Shown one piece after another: positions 17,931 to 27,196 of a stretch of DNA of 64,000 nt; positions within the stretch are counted from its first letter, which is position 1; each line of letters begins with the position of its first letter. The notes under the pieces are model-generated. The model did no database searches. It was given only the letters and a program-made list of their open reading frames with translations, and was not told the origin of the DNA. Position numbers and translations under genes: made by a program. This DNA is from Aeromonas eucrenophila (GTDB taxonomy: Bacteria; Pseudomonadota; Gammaproteobacteria; Enterobacterales; Aeromonadaceae), in the NCBI RefSeq assembly GCF_000819865.1, contig NZ_CDDF01000012.1, positions 83,317-147,316 of the forward strand. Reading direction: 5' to 3'.

Positions 17931-18470
17931 TCAGGCTTCCTTGAAGGCCTTCATCCGCTGCAGGTGATGCGAGATGTTCTTGAATTTATGGGTCTCGCGA
18001 TCGTCCCACACGATGTCGTAATAATTTTTCAGCTCACGTTCAGTCTCCCGATTATCGCGGATTTCATCCTGGACGGAAAGGATGCACAGGCAGTTCCCTG
18101 AATTTTTATTACGAAACTCGGTTACACACTTGGTGCCGATGTCGTCGTACTCTTCCGGCCTGTCGATCCGCCCCTGCATGTTGATCGCCGGGTCGAGATT
18201 GGGATTGAAGATCACCTGTTTGATGCCGCACAGAAAGCCGATCCGCTCGCTCCAGTAGCCACCGAGCCCCACGCCGCAGATCAGCGGTTTGGGATCCGTG
18301 CTCATGTCGAGCTGCTTCTTCACTTCCTTGAGCAGGTGGCTCATGTCATGGCGGGGGTGAACCGTGCTGTAGTGTACGAAACGCACATCATCATCGATGA
18401 ACTGCAACTGCAGCACTTTCTCATGGTTGCCGGGGCTGGTGGCATCGAAGCCATGCAGATAGATGATCAT
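17931..18470 (-). CDS. ycfP: YcfP/YqiA-type alpha/beta hydrolase-fold protein
   Basis: The protein has 179 residues (E. coli YcfP 180). The start is the ATG at 18470 ([18 protein letters not shown]); the open frame upstream is not homologous. It has the small hydrolase fold with LHGFD near the N-terminus and [16 protein letters not shown] in place of a nucleophile elbow, where the usual Ser is Gly, so catalysis by the classical triad is doubtful. Also [16 protein letters not shown] at the C-terminus. Function is unknown; the gene stays next to ndh as in enterobacteria. Confidence 0.93.
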   Translation of the reverse strand: MIIYLHGFDATSPGNHEKVLQLQFIDDDVRFVHYSTVHPRHDMSHLLKEVKKQLDMSTDPKPLICGVGLGGYWSERIGFLCGIKQVIFNPNLDPAINMQGRIDRPEEYDDIGTKCVTEFRNKNSGNCLCILSVQDEIRDNRETERELKNYYDIVWDDRETHKFKNISHHLQRMKAFKEA

Positions 18471-18913
18471 GGATAAGACCTCAGAAACTGTGACGGTTCC
18501 CTCGAACCTACTCCAGCGGCGGGCCCATGCGCCACCAAAACATCCCACTTTCTTGCTTTGGATCACGTCCCAGGTTGCGAGTGAAACCAGATTGCCCCCC
18601 TCCCTATCAAACTGAGAGCCAGCGCGCCCCGAATGATAGGCGCGCTACCAATCTGATAACCCCAACGCCCAGCCAGGTAAACGATTGGCCGCCTCCCCCG
18701 CTCACCCTTGTGACCCTCGCCACAAAACCGTCAGGGCGCATGCCGGATTGGCCCCTCTCCCCCTCTATTGAGCATGTTTTGTGCACTCTCCTTCCTGACG
18801 AGGCGATCGCCAGCCGGCCCCTCTCACCCAGCCACCCGGCGACCGCAATGAGCGGGCCTGCCAGGATCATCTTGCCCGACCGCAGACGCTCGGGCCGCAA
18901 GGAGTAAGGGTTC
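18471..18913. other. Intergenic leader of the nucleobase permease with CRP-like site and hairpin
   Basis: This 440-base gap holds no convincing gene. At 18709-18724 TGTGA-6N-CCACA differs from the CRP consensus at one of ten core positions. At 18621-18646 there is a perfect 8-bp inverted repeat AGCGCGCC/GGCGCGCT with a ten-base loop. A strong ribosome binding site (AAGGAG) stands 12 bases before the permease ATG. No purine-riboswitch core is visible. Confidence 0.4.
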
Positions 18914-20317
18914 ATGCACCAGATCAACTCCCAACAGGCCGATCAGGCCACCACGGCGCCACCCGTCGACGAAGTCGAGCGCGTGCTTCCCCTCGGCCAG
19001 CTGTTCACCCTCGGCCTGCAGCATGTGCTGGTGATGTACGCGGGCGCCGTGGCGGTGCCGCTGGTCGTCGGCGGCAGTCTGGGGCTGCCCAAGGCACAGA
19101 TCTCCTACCTCATCAGCGCGGATCTGTTCTGCTGCGGGATCGTCACCCTGCTGCAATGCCTGGGGATAGGCCGCTTCGCCGGGATCCGCCTGCCGGTCAT
19201 CATGTCGGTCACCTTCGCCGCCGTCATGCCCATGCTCGCCATCGGCGGCAACCCGGAGCTGGGGTTGCCCGGCATCTTCGGGGCGACCATCGCCGCCGGG
19301 GTGATCTCCACCCTGCTGGTGCCTCTCATCGGCCGCCTGATGCCGCTCTTCCCCACAGTGGTGACCGGGGTGGTCATCACCTCCATCGGGATCAGCATCA
19401 TGCAGGTGGGGATCGACTGGATGGCGGGGGGCAAGGGCAATCCCGAGTACGGCAGTCCGCTCTACATCGGCACCAGCTTCCTGGTGCTCGCCTTCATCCT
19501 GCTGGTGACCCGCTTTGCCAGCGGCTTCTTCGCCAACATCTCGGTCCTGCTCGGCATACTGTTCGGTTTCGTCATCGCCATCTTCATGGGAGAGGTGAGC
19601 CTGACCGGCCTCGATGAGGCGGCCTGGTTCGCCCCCATAGTGCCGTTCGCCTTCGGCTGGCCCACCTTCGATCCCATCTCCATCGCCACCCTGACGGTGA
19701 TCATGCTGATCACCTTCATCGAATCCATGGGGATGTTTCTGGCCCTCGGCGACATCGTCGGTCATCCGGCCACCCGGGGCGACATAGTGCGCGGCCTGCG
19801 GGTGGATGGCATCGGCACCATCATCGGCGGCATCTTCAACAGCTTCCCCCACACCTCCTTCTCCCAGAACATCGGGCTGGTGAGCGTGACCGGGGTGGCG
19901 AGCCGCTGGGTCTGCGTGATGTCGGGGGGGATCCTGCTCGCCTTCGGCCTCATCCCCAAGATGTCGCTGATGGTGGCCTCCATCCCGCCCTTCGTGCTCG
20001 GGGGCGCCGGCATAGTGATGTTCGGCATGGTGCTGGCCACCGGCATCCGCATCCTGGCGCGGGCCGATTACACCGGCAATCGCCACAACCTGTTCATCGT
20101 CGCCATCAGCCTGGGAATAGGCATGATCCCCACGGTGTCCGAGCACTTCTTCCAGCGCTTTCCCGAGGCGCTGCAGCCATTGCTGCACAGCGGCATCCTG
20201 CTGGCGACCCTGAGCTCTGTGTTGCTGAATCTCTTCTTCAACGGCTACCAGCCGGATCCCAGCCTGCAGACCCGCCCCCTGCTGGTGGGGCCGGTGCGAC
20301 CGGGCGACCCCTCGTAA
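18914..20317 (+). CDS. NCS2 family nucleobase:cation symporter (xanthine/uracil type)
   Basis: The protein has 467 residues with about 12-14 membrane helices in the inner membrane, importing a purine or pyrimidine base with protons. Family hallmarks: QHVLVMYAGAVAVPLVVG in the first helices, IRLPVIMSVTFAAVMPM, the TM8 stretch ITFIESMGMFLALGD with the substrate-site Glu, and the TM10 stretch NSFPHTSFSQNIGLVSVTGV. The last is closer to the xanthine/urate (XanQ, UacT) branch than to UraA. No purine catabolic genes are nearby. A single gene with a long leader (see the CRP-like site at 18709). Confidence 0.9.
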   Translation: MHQINSQQADQATTAPPVDEVERVLPLGQLFTLGLQHVLVMYAGAVAVPLVVGGSLGLPKAQISYLISADLFCCGIVTLLQCLGIGRFAGIRLPVIMSVTFAAVMPMLAIGGNPELGLPGIFGATIAAGVISTLLVPLIGRLMPLFPTVVTGVVITSIGISIMQVGIDWMAGGKGNPEYGSPLYIGTSFLVLAFILLVTRFASGFFANISVLLGILFGFVIAIFMGEVSLTGLDEAAWFAPIVPFAFGWPTFDPISIATLTVIMLITFIESMGMFLALGDIVGHPATRGDIVRGLRVDGIGTIIGGIFNSFPHTSFSQNIGLVSVTGVASRWVCVMSGGILLAFGLIPKMSLMVASIPPFVLGGAGIVMFGMVLATGIRILARADYTGNRHNLFIVAISLGIGMIPTVSEHFFQRFPEALQPLLHSGILLATLSSVLLNLFFNGYQPDPSLQTRPLLVGPVRPGDPS

Positions 20318-20354
20318 AAAAACCGCCGGGCAGACAGGCTGCCCGGCGGCTTTT
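20316..20354. terminator. Bidirectional intrinsic terminator
   Basis: GCCGCCGGGCA/TGCCCGGCGGC-type stem (20322-20350) with A tract before and TTTT after, between the convergent permease and pepF. Confidence 0.9.
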
Positions 20355-20373
20355 CATTGCGGGATGAGCGGGC

Positions 20374-22182
20374 TCAGCGGCAGAGGTGTTCGAAGCGCTT
20401 CACCGCATCCTCCACCAGCGCCAGGCTCCCCTGCCAGAACGCCGCCTCGCGGATGTCCTGGCCCAGGTGTTTCTCCACCAGCGCCTCGGCGCTCATGCGG
20501 CCGGTATCTCGCAGCAGGGCGCGATAGGCCTGAGCCACGTCCGTTTCGCCTGCGGCCTTGCGGCTCATCAGCTGGTGATAGACCCCGAGGCTGAACAGAT
20601 AGCCAAACAGGTAGGGGTAGTTGTAGAAACCAAAGCCCGCGATGGAGAAATGCGCCTTGGCGGCCCAGAACAGGGGGTGATAGCGCGCCAGACTGCCCTC
20701 GTACCAGCGGCCCCAGGCCTCGTCCGTCAGGGCACTGAGCCGCGCGGCCGAGACATAACCCTGGCCACGGGCGGCCACCAGCGCCTGCTCAAAGTCGAAG
20801 CGGGCCGGGATGTTGACCAGGAAGGTGGCGGCGCCGTCGGCTTCGGCCCAGGCGATGGCCTGGCGTTGCTCCACGCCGTCGGCCAGCTCGAACAGGGCGC
20901 TGCGCACCAGGGTCTCGGCGAAGATGGAGGCGGTCTCCGCCAGCGTCATGGGGTAGCTGCGCTGGCTCATGGGCAGATCGCGGATGAGCCAGTTGTGCCA
21001 GGCATGCCCCAGCTCGTGGGCGAGCGTGATGACGTTGTCCATGGTGCCCGCGTAGGTGATGAACACCCGCGGCTCCACCGGATCGGCAAACTTGGTGCAA
21101 TAGGCGCCGGTGCGCCGGTTCGGGGTCGGCGCCGCATCGATCCAGCCGCGCTCGGCCATCATGCGGGCGAAGTCCCCCATCTCGGGATCGAAGCGGGTGA
21201 AGGCCGCGGCTATGATGTTGATGGCCTCCTCGAACGGGATCTCCCGACTAGTCGCGGCCGGGGGCGGCGCAAACAAGTCCTCCGGTCCCAGCTCATCGAT
21301 GCCGAGCCGCTCGGCCATCAGCGCCAGCGCCCGCTGGCCCAGCCCACGGGCACGATAGGTCTCGGCCATCAGGGTATCCAGGGTGGCGCGTTCGATGTGG
21401 CTCTGATGGCAGGACAGATCCAGTGCATCGAGCAAGCGCACCTTGCCGCGCTGGCGGGCCAGCTCGAGGCGCCAGCCGTTCAGGGCGTTGAGGATGGCGG
21501 CCACCGCCTCCTGCTCTCCCTCCCAGGCGGCGCTGATGGCGTCGAAGGCCTCCCGGCGCAGGGCCCTGTCCGGGCTCGACAGCAGGTTGCTGGCCTCGGC
21601 TAGCCCCCTCTCTTTCCCATCGATGGAGAGGCGCATTTTCCCCACCAGATCGTTGTAGAGGTTGCCCCAGCCGTGCAGGCCGTCGGTGCCGAGGCCGATC
21701 ACCAGCTGCTCGGCCTCCACCGGCAGGCGCTGATCCTGCAGGCGCCGCTCGTGGCGCAGGCGGTAATCCTCCTCCCCCAGCAGGGGATCCTGCATCAGTT
21801 GCTCGAACTCGGCCGTCGGCAACCCCAGCATCAGATCCTCCACCGGCGCCAGGGTCTTGAACAGATCGGCGTTGAGGGCGCGGGCGCGGGAGGCCAACTG
21901 CTTGGCCAGCGGCTCCCGGGCATCCTGACTGCCGTTGCAGGCCGCCAGCACGGCGATGTTCCAGCCGATGTTGCGAATGCGCTGGGCTCGCTGGCGCACC
22001 TCCCGCAGCAACCCCAACAGGGCATCCGCTTGCCCTCGCACCGTCGCCAGCGTGCCAATGACAACCCCCAGCTCGTCGAGACTGGCGCGGGCCAGGCTCA
22101 TGTCCGCTTCCAGCACGGCGCTGTCGAGGGAGGGATAGATATGCTGGTTTTGCCACTGCTGTGGGTAGAGAGGTTGTTGCAT
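20374..22182 (-). CDS. pepF: M3 family oligoendopeptidase F
   Basis: The protein has 602 residues from the ATG at 22182 (MQQPLYPQQWQ); a frame 19 codons longer begins without support. It is a cytoplasmic zinc peptidase that degrades short peptides. The zinc motif HELGH lies in VITLAHELGHAWHNW, with the third ligand Glu in the following helix (MTLAETASIFAETL). The N-terminal helical lid domain of PepF is present, and the C-terminal part keeps GFGFYNYPYLFGYLFSLGVY, a typical PepF stretch. It is a single gene with its own terminator. No partner is nearby. Confidence 0.93.
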   Translation of the reverse strand: MQQPLYPQQWQNQHIYPSLDSAVLEADMSLARASLDELGVVIGTLATVRGQADALLGLLREVRQRAQRIRNIGWNIAVLAACNGSQDAREPLAKQLASRARALNADLFKTLAPVEDLMLGLPTAEFEQLMQDPLLGEEDYRLRHERRLQDQRLPVEAEQLVIGLGTDGLHGWGNLYNDLVGKMRLSIDGKERGLAEASNLLSSPDRALRREAFDAISAAWEGEQEAVAAILNALNGWRLELARQRGKVRLLDALDLSCHQSHIERATLDTLMAETYRARGLGQRALALMAERLGIDELGPEDLFAPPPAATSREIPFEEAINIIAAAFTRFDPEMGDFARMMAERGWIDAAPTPNRRTGAYCTKFADPVEPRVFITYAGTMDNVITLAHELGHAWHNWLIRDLPMSQRSYPMTLAETASIFAETLVRSALFELADGVEQRQAIAWAEADGAATFLVNIPARFDFEQALVAARGQGYVSAARLSALTDEAWGRWYEGSLARYHPLFWAAKAHFSIAGFGFYNYPYLFGYLFSLGVYHQLMSRKAAGETDVAQAYRALLRDTGRMSAEALVEKHLGQDIREAAFWQGSLALVEDAVKRFEHLCR

Positions 22183-22380
22183 CGAACGCTCGTTATCAGA
22201 AGGGCCTGGCCCGGATGAAAGTGGGTGGCGCCGGGCCACGGATAAGGGGGTATCAGAGGATGGCTGCGCCTCTATGCCCGCGAGGATAGTACGAAGGGGG
22301 CCGACGCTTGCCTAGCCCCCAGGCGGCTCAACGGGCCGATCCGGCGAGGGGCAACGACGACCCCTGTCGGCTGGCCACCG

Positions 22381-23292
22381 CTACTTGGCGGGCTTGAGCT
22401 TGCTCACCAGGGTCATGGCCAGCACCAGCACCATGCCCGCCACCACGCCTGCCAGCGCGTTGAGCAGGGTCGGCGTCACGGCGGCCAGCACGGTGCCCAC
22501 GCCGGCCAGGGGGGCAAGGCTGGCGGCAGCCCCTTCAATCAGGTGATGCAGGAAGGGCCAGCCATGAACCAGGATGCCACCGCCGACCATGAACATGGCG
22601 ATGGTGCCGACCAGCGCCAGCAGGTGCATCAGGCGAGGAGCCGTCACCAGCAGGCCCCGCCCCAGGGCGCGGCGCAAGGCGCTGGCATCGGGCTTTTGCA
22701 ACAGGTGCAGGCCGATGTCGTCGAGCTTGACGATGAGCCCCACCAGGCCGTATACCCCCACCGTCATCAACAGGGCGATGCCCGCCACCACGGCGATCTG
22801 CAGGCCCAGGCTCGAACCCTGCACTGTGCCGAGCGCGATGACGATGATCTCGGCGGAGAGGATGAAATCGGTGCGAATGGCCCCCTTTATCTTCTGCTGC
22901 TCGAAGGCCACCAGATCGTCAGGGATGGCCTGGCCGTGCGGCTCATCGGCGGCATGGGGCAAAAATTTGTGGGCCAGCTTCTCCGCCCCCTCGAAACAGA
23001 GATAGGCGCCCCCCAACATCAGCAAGGGGGTGATGAGCCAGGGCACCAGGGCGCTGATGGCGATGGCGGCGGGCACCAGAATGAGCTTGTTGCGAAACGA
23101 GCCCTTGGCTACCGACCACACCACCGGCAGCTCCCGCTCGGCGCGCACCCCGGAGACCTGCTCGGCGTTGAGGGCGAGATCGTCCCCCAGCACCCCGGCG
23201 GTCTTCTTGGCGGCCATCTTGGTCATCAGGGCCACGTCGTCGAGCACGCTGGCAATGTCGTCGAGCAGGGCCAATAAACTGGTTCCGGCCAT
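22381..23292 (-). CDS. yedI: DUF808/YedI family inner-membrane protein
   Basis: The protein has 303 residues. AAGGA lies nine bases before the ATG. It opens with [33 protein letters not shown], the very conserved DUF808 N-terminus, and then has about six to eight hydrophobic helices (e.g. [40 protein letters not shown] and a C-terminal [16 protein letters not shown]). Function unknown; family members are predicted transporters or permease-like proteins. Unusually, its ribosome binding site, start codon and first codons are duplicated directly upstream (23264-23422), giving a short coupled leader frame. Confidence 0.92.
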   Translation of the reverse strand: MAGTSLLALLDDIASVLDDVALMTKMAAKKTAGVLGDDLALNAEQVSGVRAERELPVVWSVAKGSFRNKLILVPAAIAISALVPWLITPLLMLGGAYLCFEGAEKLAHKFLPHAADEPHGQAIPDDLVAFEQQKIKGAIRTDFILSAEIIVIALGTVQGSSLGLQIAVVAGIALLMTVGVYGLVGLIVKLDDIGLHLLQKPDASALRRALGRGLLVTAPRLMHLLALVGTIAMFMVGGGILVHGWPFLHHLIEGAAASLAPLAGVGTVLAAVTPTLLNALAGVVAGMVLVLAMTLVSKLKPAK

Positions 23293-23422
23293 ATCAGGCG
23301 TTCCTTATTGCTATGGTGAATTTACCCAGCAGGGTCAACAAACTGGTTCCGGTCATATCAGGTCAGGCGTTCCTTATCATCGCTATGGTGAATTTGCCCG
23401 GTAGAGCCAACAAAGGCGTTCC
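23264..23422. repeat. Tandem duplication of the yedI 5' end
   Basis: Copy 1 (23264-23327) contains the yedI start and ribosome binding site. Copy 2 (23328-23399) repeats it with an 8-base gain and a few substitutions, and a partial third copy (23400-23422) keeps only the ends. All copies retain the CGTTCC and CAAYAAA blocks. The repeat is close to a microduplication arising by slippage or unequal exchange. Confidence 0.88.
23294..23356 (-). CDS. Possible 20-aa leader peptide upstream of yedI
   Basis: Created by the duplication: an ATG with AAGGA upstream, peptide beginning [12 protein letters not shown] (mimicking Yed[13 protein letters not shown]), ending at a TGA one base before the yedI ATG (TGATATG). 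Translation would be coupled to yedI. Whether it is made is unknown. Confidence 0.35.
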   Translation of the reverse strand: MTGTSLLTLLGKFTIAIRNA

Positions 23423-23551
23423 GCTCACAGAGGCTTCCTTGTTTCGGGCAAAAGATGGCACAGTGTAGCGAGAAGCCGCCCGTTAGGCAGCTCCCATAAC
23501 AGGGTCAATTGGCCTTGTTGTTCCCTCCAGCCCCTGGCCAAAGGAATTCCC

Positions 23552-24154
23552 ATGCAACCCTGGCAACCCCTGCTCGACTTCTGGTTTGGCGACGACGCCG
23601 ATGACGCCCCCCGCGCCGCAAGACAGGCCCCGCTCTGGTGGGGGAAAAGCGACGAGACCGACGCCCTGCTCGACACCCGCTTCGGCGAGCTGGCCGAGGC
23701 GGCCGCCGCCGGCAAGCTGGACGCCTGGACCGAGGTGCCCACCGGGCGACTCGCGCTGATCCTGCTGCTGGACCAGCTGCCGCGCAACATCCATAGAGGC
23801 ACGCCGGCTGCCTTCGCCCAGGACGCCAAGGCGCGCGATCTCTGCCTCAGGGGGCTGTCGCTCGGGGCGGACAAGTCCCTCTCCCCGCTGGCCCGGGTCT
23901 TCTTCTACCTGCCCCTCGAACATACGGAGTCCCGTGAGCAGCAGGCCAGAAGCGTGGCCCTGTTCGAGGCGCTGGCGAGCGAGCAGGCCCAGACGGCCGC
24001 TCAGGCCACCTTCGCCGGCTTTGCGGATTTCGCCCGCCGCCACCGGGTGATCGTCGATCGCTTCGGCCGCTTCCCCCATCGCAACGCCATCCTGGGGCGC
24101 ACCGATACCCCGGAAGAAACCGAGTTTCTGCGCCAGCCAGGCTCGGGCTTCTGA
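23552..24154 (+). CDS. DUF924 family protein
   Basis: The protein has 200 residues and is all-helical, TPR-like. AAAGGAA stands about nine bases before the ATG. The diagnostic stretches are present: LLDFWFGD at the N-terminus, PLWWGKSDETDALLDTRFG, LALILLLDQLPRNIHRGTPAAFAQD, FFYLPLEHTES and the closing FPHRNAILGRTDTPEETEFL. No function is known for the family. It is cytoplasmic, a single gene, and convergent with secF. Confidence 0.92.
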   Translation: MQPWQPLLDFWFGDDADDAPRAARQAPLWWGKSDETDALLDTRFGELAEAAAAGKLDAWTEVPTGRLALILLLDQLPRNIHRGTPAAFAQDAKARDLCLRGLSLGADKSLSPLARVFFYLPLEHTESREQQARSVALFEALASEQAQTAAQATFAGFADFARRHRVIVDRFGRFPHRNAILGRTDTPEETEFLRQPGSGF

Positions 24155-24178
24155 GCCGGAAACCGGGATCCCGGACAT

Positions 24179-24206
24179 AAAAAAACGGGCCAGCTGGCCC
24201 GTTTTT
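24179..24206. terminator. Bidirectional intrinsic terminator
   Basis: AAAAACGGGCCAG/CTGGCCCGTTTTT perfect dyad between the convergent DUF924 gene and secF. Confidence 0.9.
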
Positions 24207-24239
24207 CATTGCGACATTTCATTACGATATAAAGAAGCG

Positions 24240-25157
24240 TCAGGCCGCCTCGGCTAGCGTCTCTTCCTCTTTCTTCTGATAGGCCTGGGGCGAGAGACCC
24301 AGCAGCTCCTGCACGGTGGACGCGACCGTGATGGAAGAGAGGGTCCCCACCAGGATGCCGGCGAACAGGGTGAAGGAGAAGCCGTAGAGCGCATCGCCGC
24401 CGAACAGCAGCAGGGCACCCACGGTGAACAATGTGGTGCCCGAGGTGATCATGGTGCGGCTGAAGGTGGCCTTGATCGCCACGTCGGAGCACTCATGGAT
24501 CCCCATCTTGGTGCGCGAACTCAGCAAGTCCCGCAACCGGTCCGAGATGACGATGCTGTCGTTCAAGGAGTAGCCGATCACCGCCATCAGGCCCGCGATC
24601 ACGTTGAGATCGAACTCGATGTTGAACAGCGCCAGCAGCCCAAGCGCCACCAGACCGTCGTGCAGCACCGACACCAGGATGCCGATGGCCTGGCGCCACT
24701 CGAAGCGCACCGCCAGGTAGACGGAGATGGCCAGGGAGGCCACCAGCACCGCCAGCATCCCCTGCTGGAACAGCTCGGCGCCCACCTGGGGCCCGACTAT
24801 GGTGGTGCGCAGCAGCTCCACCGGCAGGTTGAGTTGCTGACCGAGCATCACCGCCAGCTCCTCGGCCGGCCAGGGCAGCTCGTGGGGGGGCAGCTTGATC
24901 AGCCACTCGCCGGGTACACCGGCGCCGCTCAGCTCCACCGCCCCGGCAAGAGGGGCACTGAGCAGGGCGTTGAGCTCATGGGCCTCCTTCAGGGTCTGGA
25001 TGCGAAACTCCAGCAAGATGCCGCCGGTGAAGTCGAGCCCGAGGGAGAGGCCGTTGATGGCCAGCACGGCGATGCTGGCGACGGTCAGCAGCACGGACAT
25101 CCACAAACCAATGTAACGCCAGCGGGTCAGGCCCATGGCAACGATCATTCTCAGCAT
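24240..25157 (-). CDS. secF: Protein translocase subunit SecF (paralogue set)
   Basis: The protein has 305 residues from the ATG at 25157 (MLRMIVAMGLTRWRY), with GAGGG about eight bases upstream. It is the second half of the SecDF motor that uses the proton or sodium gradient to help pull proteins across the inner membrane. Family stretches: SLGLDFTGGILLEF after TM1, then the TM4-5 signature VIGYSLNDSIVISDRLRD and ITSGTTLFTVGALLLFGG. It follows secD after 85 bases. The absence of yajC and the divergence from E. coli suggest this is the second SecDF set of the genome, as known in Vibrio. Confidence 0.88.
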   Translation of the reverse strand: MLRMIVAMGLTRWRYIGLWMSVLLTVASIAVLAINGLSLGLDFTGGILLEFRIQTLKEAHELNALLSAPLAGAVELSGAGVPGEWLIKLPPHELPWPAEELAVMLGQQLNLPVELLRTTIVGPQVGAELFQQGMLAVLVASLAISVYLAVRFEWRQAIGILVSVLHDGLVALGLLALFNIEFDLNVIAGLMAVIGYSLNDSIVISDRLRDLLSSRTKMGIHECSDVAIKATFSRTMITSGTTLFTVGALLLFGGDALYGFSFTLFAGILVGTLSSITVASTVQELLGLSPQAYQKKEEETLAEAA

Positions 25158-25242
25158 TGTTCTACCCTCGGCAACAAGTGACGCAGGATCTCCTGCGGGA
25201 GGCAATTGGCGCGGTGCGCGGCGTGATGACGCAAGGTCATGG

Positions 25243-27045
25243 TCATACCCTCAGCAGCTTGGCGCTACTCTTGCCCCACAGGGGGTTGATGATGGCGCGC
25301 GTGCCCCAGATGCCGGTCACCATACTGGAGATAAGCCCCAGGATCAGGGTGATGGAGAAGCCCTGCAGCGGGCCGGAGCCGATGGAGTAGAGCACCACGG
25401 CGCAGATCAGGGTGGTGATGTTGGCATCGAAGATGGTGCTGAACGCGGAGCGGTAGCCAAAATCGATGGCGTTGGCCAGACTCCCCCCCTCCCGCAGCCT
25501 GTCCTTGATCCGCTCGAAGATCAGCACATGGGTATCCACCGCCATGCCGACGGTGAGCACCAGACCGGCGATCCCCGGCAGGGTCAGCACGGCCCCCGGC
25601 AGCACCGCCAGCATGCCTACCTGCATCAGCAGGTTGCCGATGAGCGCGGTGATGGCGACCCAACCGAACTTGCGATACCAGGCCATCATGAACAACATCA
25701 TGCCGGCCATGCCGAACGCCAGGGCGGTAAAGCCCGCCTCGATGTTCTGAAGACCCAGGGTCGGGCCTATGCTGCGCTCCTCCAGGATCTTCAGCGGCGC
25801 GGTGAGGGCGCCAGCCCGCAGCAACATGGCGAGCTCCTGGGCTTCCGGCACGCTGGCGAGGCCGGTGATGCGGAACTGGTTGCCGAGGGCGGTCTGGATG
25901 GTGGCGACGTTGATCACCTCGCTCTGGGCCCGCAGCTTGCCCTGGGCATTGGTCTTGTACTCGGTGAAGACGGTGGCCATGGCGTTGCCCACGTGCTGGC
26001 GGCTGAACTGGTTCATCTTGCTGCCTCCCAGGGTGTCGAGCACTATGCTCACCTGGGGCTGACCCATCTCTCCCATGCCCGCCCGGGCATCGACGATGTG
26101 CTCACCGGTCAGCACCGGCTTGCGCACCATGCCCACCGACTGGCCGTTGCGATCCGCCATCACGAAGTTGCTGTCCGGCTTGGCCTGGTAGAAGGCCAAG
26201 GACGCGGTGGCACCTATCACCTCTTTCGCCTGCTTGGGGTTGTGCACCCCGGGCAGCTCGATGCGGATGCCGTCCTGACCCTGGCGCTGGACCGAGGCCT
26301 CGACGATGCCGAGCTCGTTGATCCGTTTCTTCAGGATCGACAGGTTCTGGGTCACGGCGTTGTTGGCCAGCAGGGTGCGCTCGGCCTCGCTCATCACCAG
26401 CCGCAGCTCATTGCCGCTGCGCTTCTGGGTCCACTGATCCTGACGGGTACCGGCGGCATCCCGGATGATGTTGAGCCAGGGGGTCTCGTCGGCCGCCTCC
26501 GGCAGGACGATGCGCACCTCCCCTTCCGCTACCCGGGCCACGTTGGCGCCCCGCAGGCGCGCCTCGCGGAACTGGGTGCGCAGGGTGTCCACCAGGTTCT
26601 TGGTCTGGTTGTCGATAACGAAACTGAGATCGACCCCGATCAGCAGTTGGGAGCCGCCGCGCAGGTCCAGCCCGAGCTTGATGGGGGCGGCGCCAAGCTG
26701 GCTTATCCAGGTCGGGGCATTGGAGTAGAACTCCAGGGTCAGGGCCGCGCTCTCGAAGCCCTGCTGCTCCAGCAGTTGCTTGGCGCGCTGCTGATCGGCC
26801 TGGCTGTCGAACACCAGCTCGACCCGCTCCGGCTGTTGCACCTCTTTGAGCAGGTTGATCTTGTGGTCGGCAAACAGGGTGCGCTGCGCCTCGGTCAGGC
26901 TGCGCTGACCGTGCAGGCCGAGGGACGGCTGCTCACCGAAGAAGGTGGGCAGGGAATAAAACGCGAAGGTCACCAACATGAGTAGCAGCAGGGCGTACTG
27001 CCACACACTCATGCGGTTCAAGATGGTATGACTCTTTTTTCTCAT
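25243..27045 (-). CDS. secD: Protein translocase subunit SecD (paralogue set)
   Basis: The protein has 600 residues (E. coli SecD 615), with TM1 near residues 15-32, a large periplasmic domain, and five C-terminal helices. Conserved blocks: KLGLDLRGGSQLLIGVDL, VVQRQG-like SVQRQGQDGIRIELPGV, ILEERSIGPTLGLQNIEAG and FSTIFDANITTLI. The ion-path Asp is kept as Asp504 in GMAVDTHVLIFERIK, but the usual D-A-N-V-L-I reads D-T-H-V-L-I, so the Asn two residues on is His506. GAGG precedes the ATG at about nine bases. A 21-base dyad at 27128-27148 in the upstream gap may be an operator. No yajC is adjacent. Confidence 0.9.
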   Translation of the reverse strand: MRKKSHTILNRMSVWQYALLLLMLVTFAFYSLPTFFGEQPSLGLHGQRSLTEAQRTLFADHKINLLKEVQQPERVELVFDSQADQQRAKQLLEQQGFESAALTLEFYSNAPTWISQLGAAPIKLGLDLRGGSQLLIGVDLSFVIDNQTKNLVDTLRTQFREARLRGANVARVAEGEVRIVLPEAADETPWLNIIRDAAGTRQDQWTQKRSGNELRLVMSEAERTLLANNAVTQNLSILKKRINELGIVEASVQRQGQDGIRIELPGVHNPKQAKEVIGATASLAFYQAKPDSNFVMADRNGQSVGMVRKPVLTGEHIVDARAGMGEMGQPQVSIVLDTLGGSKMNQFSRQHVGNAMATVFTEYKTNAQGKLRAQSEVINVATIQTALGNQFRITGLASVPEAQELAMLLRAGALTAPLKILEERSIGPTLGLQNIEAGFTALAFGMAGMMLFMMAWYRKFGWVAITALIGNLLMQVGMLAVLPGAVLTLPGIAGLVLTVGMAVDTHVLIFERIKDRLREGGSLANAIDFGYRSAFSTIFDANITTLICAVVLYSIGSGPLQGFSITLILGLISSMVTGIWGTRAIINPLWGKSSAKLLRV

Positions 27046-27127
27046 GGCAAAAGCCTCTGTCAGGCGAAGGCGGCGGCAGCGAACAAGCCGTTCGCAGCGC
27101 GCAAAAAAATGAAACGAGACAGCCTAA

Positions 27128-27148
27128 CTGTTCAGTAAAACTAAACAG
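27128..27148. promoter_or_regulatory. Dyad upstream of secD, possible repressor operator
   Basis: CTGTTCAGT-AAA-ACTAAACAG, nine-base arms with one mismatch, 83 bases upstream of the secD start. The size and symmetry fit a TetR-like operator, or it may simply be an RNA hairpin. Confidence 0.4.
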
Positions 27149-27196
27149 CTACAGAGAGGAGATGAGGTAACAGACGGCTGACTGACCCCATCGGAG

